The notes beneath the pieces are model-generated. The model saw only the letters and a list, made by a program, of their open reading frames with translations. It was not told the origin of the DNA and did not search any database. A stretch of DNA of 64,000 bases from Citrobacter farmeri (lineage in GTDB: Bacteria > Pseudomonadota > Gammaproteobacteria > Enterobacterales > Enterobacteriaceae), in contig NZ_CP077291.1 of NCBI RefSeq assembly GCF_019048065.1, positions 4,588,001 to 4,652,000 on the forward strand. Reading direction: 5' to 3'. A program made the position numbers and the translations under genes. Shown here piece after piece: positions 61,654 to 64,000 of the stretch (positions within the stretch are counted from its first letter, which is position 1; each line of letters starts with the position of its first letter).

Positions 61654-62786
61654 TGGTCGAGATAGAGATAGTGCACCCAACTTGTCATGCGTAACAGCAC
61701 CTTACGCATGACAGAGACATGGCTGAAATGGTCGGAGTAGACCGCAACCTGCGCATAGATCCCATCCGGTAGCGCGCGTAAATCCGCATGGTCGTTCAAC
61801 TCAATCGTCGCGATGACGCCTTCCGATCCCGGTACGGTATTCAACGACTGCAATGTCCCGCCAGGCTGGTACGTTCCGCCAGGCACCGCCGGGCTTATCG
61901 CCGCCAATTTACCGCTGAATACCTTGCCTGGTAAGGCATTAAACACCACTTCCGCGTCATCGCCAGGCGTTAGTCTTAGCAGCGAATTCTGGCGGAATTG
62001 CGCAACAATTTGCCGCTTCTGCGCGGGAATAAACACCATCACCGGGCGAAGGGGTAACGCAGCCGCATAGGTGCCAGGGCGAATCAGTACCTGGGTCACA
62101 TAGCCATCGCTCGGTGCGCGAACAATGGTCTGTTCAAGGTTGTATTCCGCCTCGGCCAACTGCGCTTTCAGACTGGCGATTTGTGAATGCTCTCCCAATA
62201 CCTGGCTATCTAACTGGCTTTGAATCTGCTGTTGCTCCGCCGCTGACGATTTCACCGTGGCCTCTTGCGCCAGATAGTTCTGCCGTGCGACATCAATATC
62301 GCGCTCAGAAAACGGATTCACTTTCGCCAGGCTCCCCTGCGCATAGCGTTGATACTCTTTCGCAAATTTGTCTCGCGTGGCTTTCGCCTGCTGTGTATTG
62401 GCGGCCATTTCATCCAGTTCGGCACCTAACGCACGCTGCTTATGTTGCGCCGTCACGATATCCGCCAGCAAACGATCCACCCTGGCCTGATAGCGCGTAG
62501 GATCAAGCCTGAACAGCACTTCACCTTTTTTAATCAGCGTATTTTTTTTGTCCGTCACGTCAATCACCACGCCGGTGACCTGGGGAACAACAGGAATAGA
62601 TACCACCGCTTTTTGCGCTTTAAACGTATAGGGGTGGTTATAATTCATTAATAAGATTAAGCCGCTGACAATAAATATCCCACCCAGCACCGCCGTCGGT
62701 ATTGTCCATTTATTGGCGGGAATGTTGAAGATCTTAAAAATCGCCCATGCGAAAGCCACATAGGTCAGAATAATCAGTAAATCCAT
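61650..62786 (-). CDS. yiaV: Membrane fusion protein YiaV (HlyD family)
   Basis: 378 aa. N-terminal two hydrophobic segments ([39 protein letters not shown]), then biotinyl-lipoyl halves ([47 protein letters not shown]) around a coiled coil, then a beta-barrel domain. It probably forms an envelope complex with the small YiaW. Exporter or other partner not evident. Confidence 0.92.
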   Translation of the reverse strand: MDLLIILTYVAFAWAIFKIFNIPANKWTIPTAVLGGIFIVSGLILLMNYNHPYTFKAQKAVVSIPVVPQVTGVVIDVTDKKNTLIKKGEVLFRLDPTRYQARVDRLLADIVTAQHKQRALGAELDEMAANTQQAKATRDKFAKEYQRYAQGSLAKVNPFSERDIDVARQNYLAQEATVKSSAAEQQQIQSQLDSQVLGEHSQIASLKAQLAEAEYNLEQTIVRAPSDGYVTQVLIRPGTYAAALPLRPVMVFIPAQKRQIVAQFRQNSLLRLTPGDDAEVVFNALPGKVFSGKLAAISPAVPGGTYQPGGTLQSLNTVPGSEGVIATIELNDHADLRALPDGIYAQVAVYSDHFSHVSVMRKVLLRMTSWVHYLYLDH

Positions 62787-62788
62787 AA

Positions 62789-63115
62789 TTAATACCCGGC
62801 AGCGGAGGATTTAAGCTCAGCCAGCTGTTTTTCCAGTCCGGCAATTCGCTCCTGGAGTTGCACAACGCCAGGCTCAGGGCCTTGCATTCCCCACCCACGA
62901 TCCGGACGATAAAGCGTTGCCCAAATCCACAAGAAAGGCCAGATAACATGTAATGTAAACAAACTCACCCATCCCGCAACATGAATGGCATCGGCATGAG
63001 GATGATTGCGTTTTTTCGCCATTAAATAGGGAATATCATGCAAAATAATAATCCCATAGAAAATGACCAGGAATACAAAAACAAGCACCCCAAGGGCAAA
63101 ATAATCGAGGAACAT
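62789..63115 (-). CDS. yiaW: Inner-membrane protein YiaW (DUF3302)
   Basis: 108 aa from the ATG at 63115 (MFLDYFALG...), with a strong GGGGGGGA ribosome site. Two transmembrane helices, and a short C-terminal coiled coil ([20 protein letters not shown]). It lies 2 bp before yiaV, as an operon. Function unknown; DUF3302 members are usually next to HlyD proteins. Confidence 0.92.
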   Translation of the reverse strand: MFLDYFALGVLVFVFLVIFYGIIILHDIPYLMAKKRNHPHADAIHVAGWVSLFTLHVIWPFLWIWATLYRPDRGWGMQGPEPGVVQLQERIAGLEKQLAELKSSAAGY

Positions 63116-63301
63116 ATCCCCCCCCCAGTAAATAGAATTAAAAAAGAGTTTAAGAATGATAGTAGAATGACCAGATGTCATGCAATTCTCATATTTATAT
63201 ATCGACATATGGTTTTTTATATACTGTACTTTTTTTAGTGTATTGTTTTTTATGCAAGTCGCAGTTTATTATGTTTTAACACCAATACAACAGGAACAAA
63301 A

Positions 63302-63616
63302 ATGAACAACGCGGAAGCCTCATCCACCGTTAGCCTCAAGCGCATCAAAGCGGCTATTATCTACCGGTTATTACTCATTGGTCTTGGTATCCCGATGATA
63401 ACTTTCAGTTTTGTTTGCGGTGTTCTGAGTCTCTTTGGCTTCGACCTGGTCAAGTGGAACGATCAACCCGTGCATGGTTTTCTGGCTATTCCTGCCGCGC
63501 TGTTCAGCGGCATATTTATCACGGTACTGTTTACCGTTTTCATCGGATCGATTGCTTGCCTGGGACTGTGGGTCTATAGCCGTTTCCGTCCATTGCAGGT
63601 TAAGGTGATGGATTAA
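63302..63616 (+). CDS. Hypothetical small inner-membrane protein
   Basis: 104 aa with CAGGAAC 6 bases before the ATG. Two clear transmembrane spans (about residues 18-45, IIYRLLLIGLGIPMITFSFVCG, and 60-92, FLAIPAALFSGIFITVLF). Looks like a real small membrane protein: good ribosome site and a strong terminator follow. E. coli K-12 has no such gene at this place, to my memory. Divergent from yiaW. Function not recognised. Confidence 0.7.
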   Translation: MNNAEASSTVSLKRIKAAIIYRLLLIGLGIPMITFSFVCGVLSLFGFDLVKWNDQPVHGFLAIPAALFSGIFITVLFTVFIGSIACLGLWVYSRFRPLQVKVMD

Positions 63617-63618
63617 TC

Positions 63619-63654
63619 GTTATGCCCGATAAGCAAAGCGCCATCGGGCATAAC
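63619..63654. terminator. Bidirectional stem-loop before aldB end
   Basis: Perfect 12-bp stem GTTATGCCCGAT/ATCGGGCATAAC around a 12-base loop (REP-like), between convergent genes. Confidence 0.78.
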
Positions 63655-63662
63655 GCCACCAG

Positions 63663-64000
63663 TTAAAAAAGTCCCAGCGGTTTATCAGAGTAGCTCACCA
63701 GCAAACATTTCGTCTGTTGATAGTGCTCCAGCATCATTTTGTGGGTTTCGCGCCCGATCCCCGACTGCTTATAGCCGCCAAAGGCTGCATGGGCCGGATA
63801 AGCATGGTAGCAGTTGGTCCACACGCGTCCTGCCTGAATGCCGCGTCCCATTTTATACGCAAGATTGCCGTTACGGCTCCAGACACCCGCTCCAAGCCCA
63901 TACTGGGTATCGTTGGCTAACTCCAGCGCCTCGTCCATTGTTTTGAAGGTTGTTACCGCCAGTACCGGGCCAAAGATCTCCTCCTGGAACACCCGCATAT
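63663..64000 (-). CDS. aldB: Aldehyde dehydrogenase AldB, 3' end (cut by window edge)
   Basis: The last 112 codons of an aldehyde dehydrogenase, open to the window edge; the start and the catalytic Cys/Glu are outside. [35 protein letters not shown] is the typical C-terminal family signature, and [20 protein letters not shown] the oligomer/tail motif. AldB of E. coli oxidises acetaldehyde and similar aldehydes with NADP; the same gene follows yiaW there. Confidence 0.92.
   Translation of the reverse strand, partial: MRVFQEEIFGPVLAVTTFKTMDEALELANDTQYGLGAGVWSRNGNLAYKMGRGIQAGRVWTNCYHAYPAHAAFGGYKQSGIGRETHKMMLEHYQQTKCLLVSYSDKPLGLF

Overview
The window is a piece of enterobacterial chromosome. Almost every gene has a recognisable counterpart, in the same order, in the bcsC-to-aldB segment of Escherichia coli. 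The presence of cueP between cspA and glyS, a 2-ketogluconate island before ghrB, and the lack of the E. coli yiaJ-sgbE block point to a close relative such as Citrobacter or Salmonella. Citrobacter is my best guess; this is an inference from gene content, not from a search.

Layout. 1-13300: cellulose secretion, with bcsRQABZC leftwards (bcsC cut by the window edge) and bcsEFG rightwards from a shared control region. 13349-13572: an Ldr-type toxin and its Rdl antisense RNA. 13802-20858: the amino-acid permease gene yhjV and the dipeptide ABC operon dppABCDF. 21430-21958: REP elements, two 163-bp tandem repeats that copy the 3' end and terminator of a tRNA, then the tRNA-Pro gene proK itself. 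22050-30395: eptB, yhjX with its regulator box, yhjY, tag, yiaC, bisC, yiaD. 30495-35649: a 2-ketogluconate utilisation cluster (ptxS-kguEKT-like plus ghrB) with a PtxS-type palindrome. 35691-39967: yiaF, an aromatic-acid transporter preceded by PcaR-like boxes, yiaG, cspA, and cueP with a MerR-type promoter. 40045-53531: glyQS, ysaB, wecH, a lone yiaB, and the complete xylose regulon xylBA / xylFGHR. 53582-58687: bax, malS, avtA, ysaA. 58928-64000: an AT-rich insert with a winged-helix regulator and a tiny ORF, then yiaT, yiaU, yiaVW, a small unknown membrane protein and the 3' end of aldB.

How the genes work together. The bcs genes build, export and modify (phosphoethanolamine) cellulose. 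xyl, kgu, mal and the aromatic transporter show a sugar- and plant-derived-carbon lifestyle, each block with its own visible operator. dpp, yhjV and yhjX bring in peptides, amino acids and probably pyruvate. CueP, the lipoproteins and EptB serve the envelope. No phage, insertion sequence, CRISPR array or defence system was seen. The least explained parts are the proK repeat array, the regulator island at 58.8-59.8 kb, and the boxes in front of the aromatic transporter.
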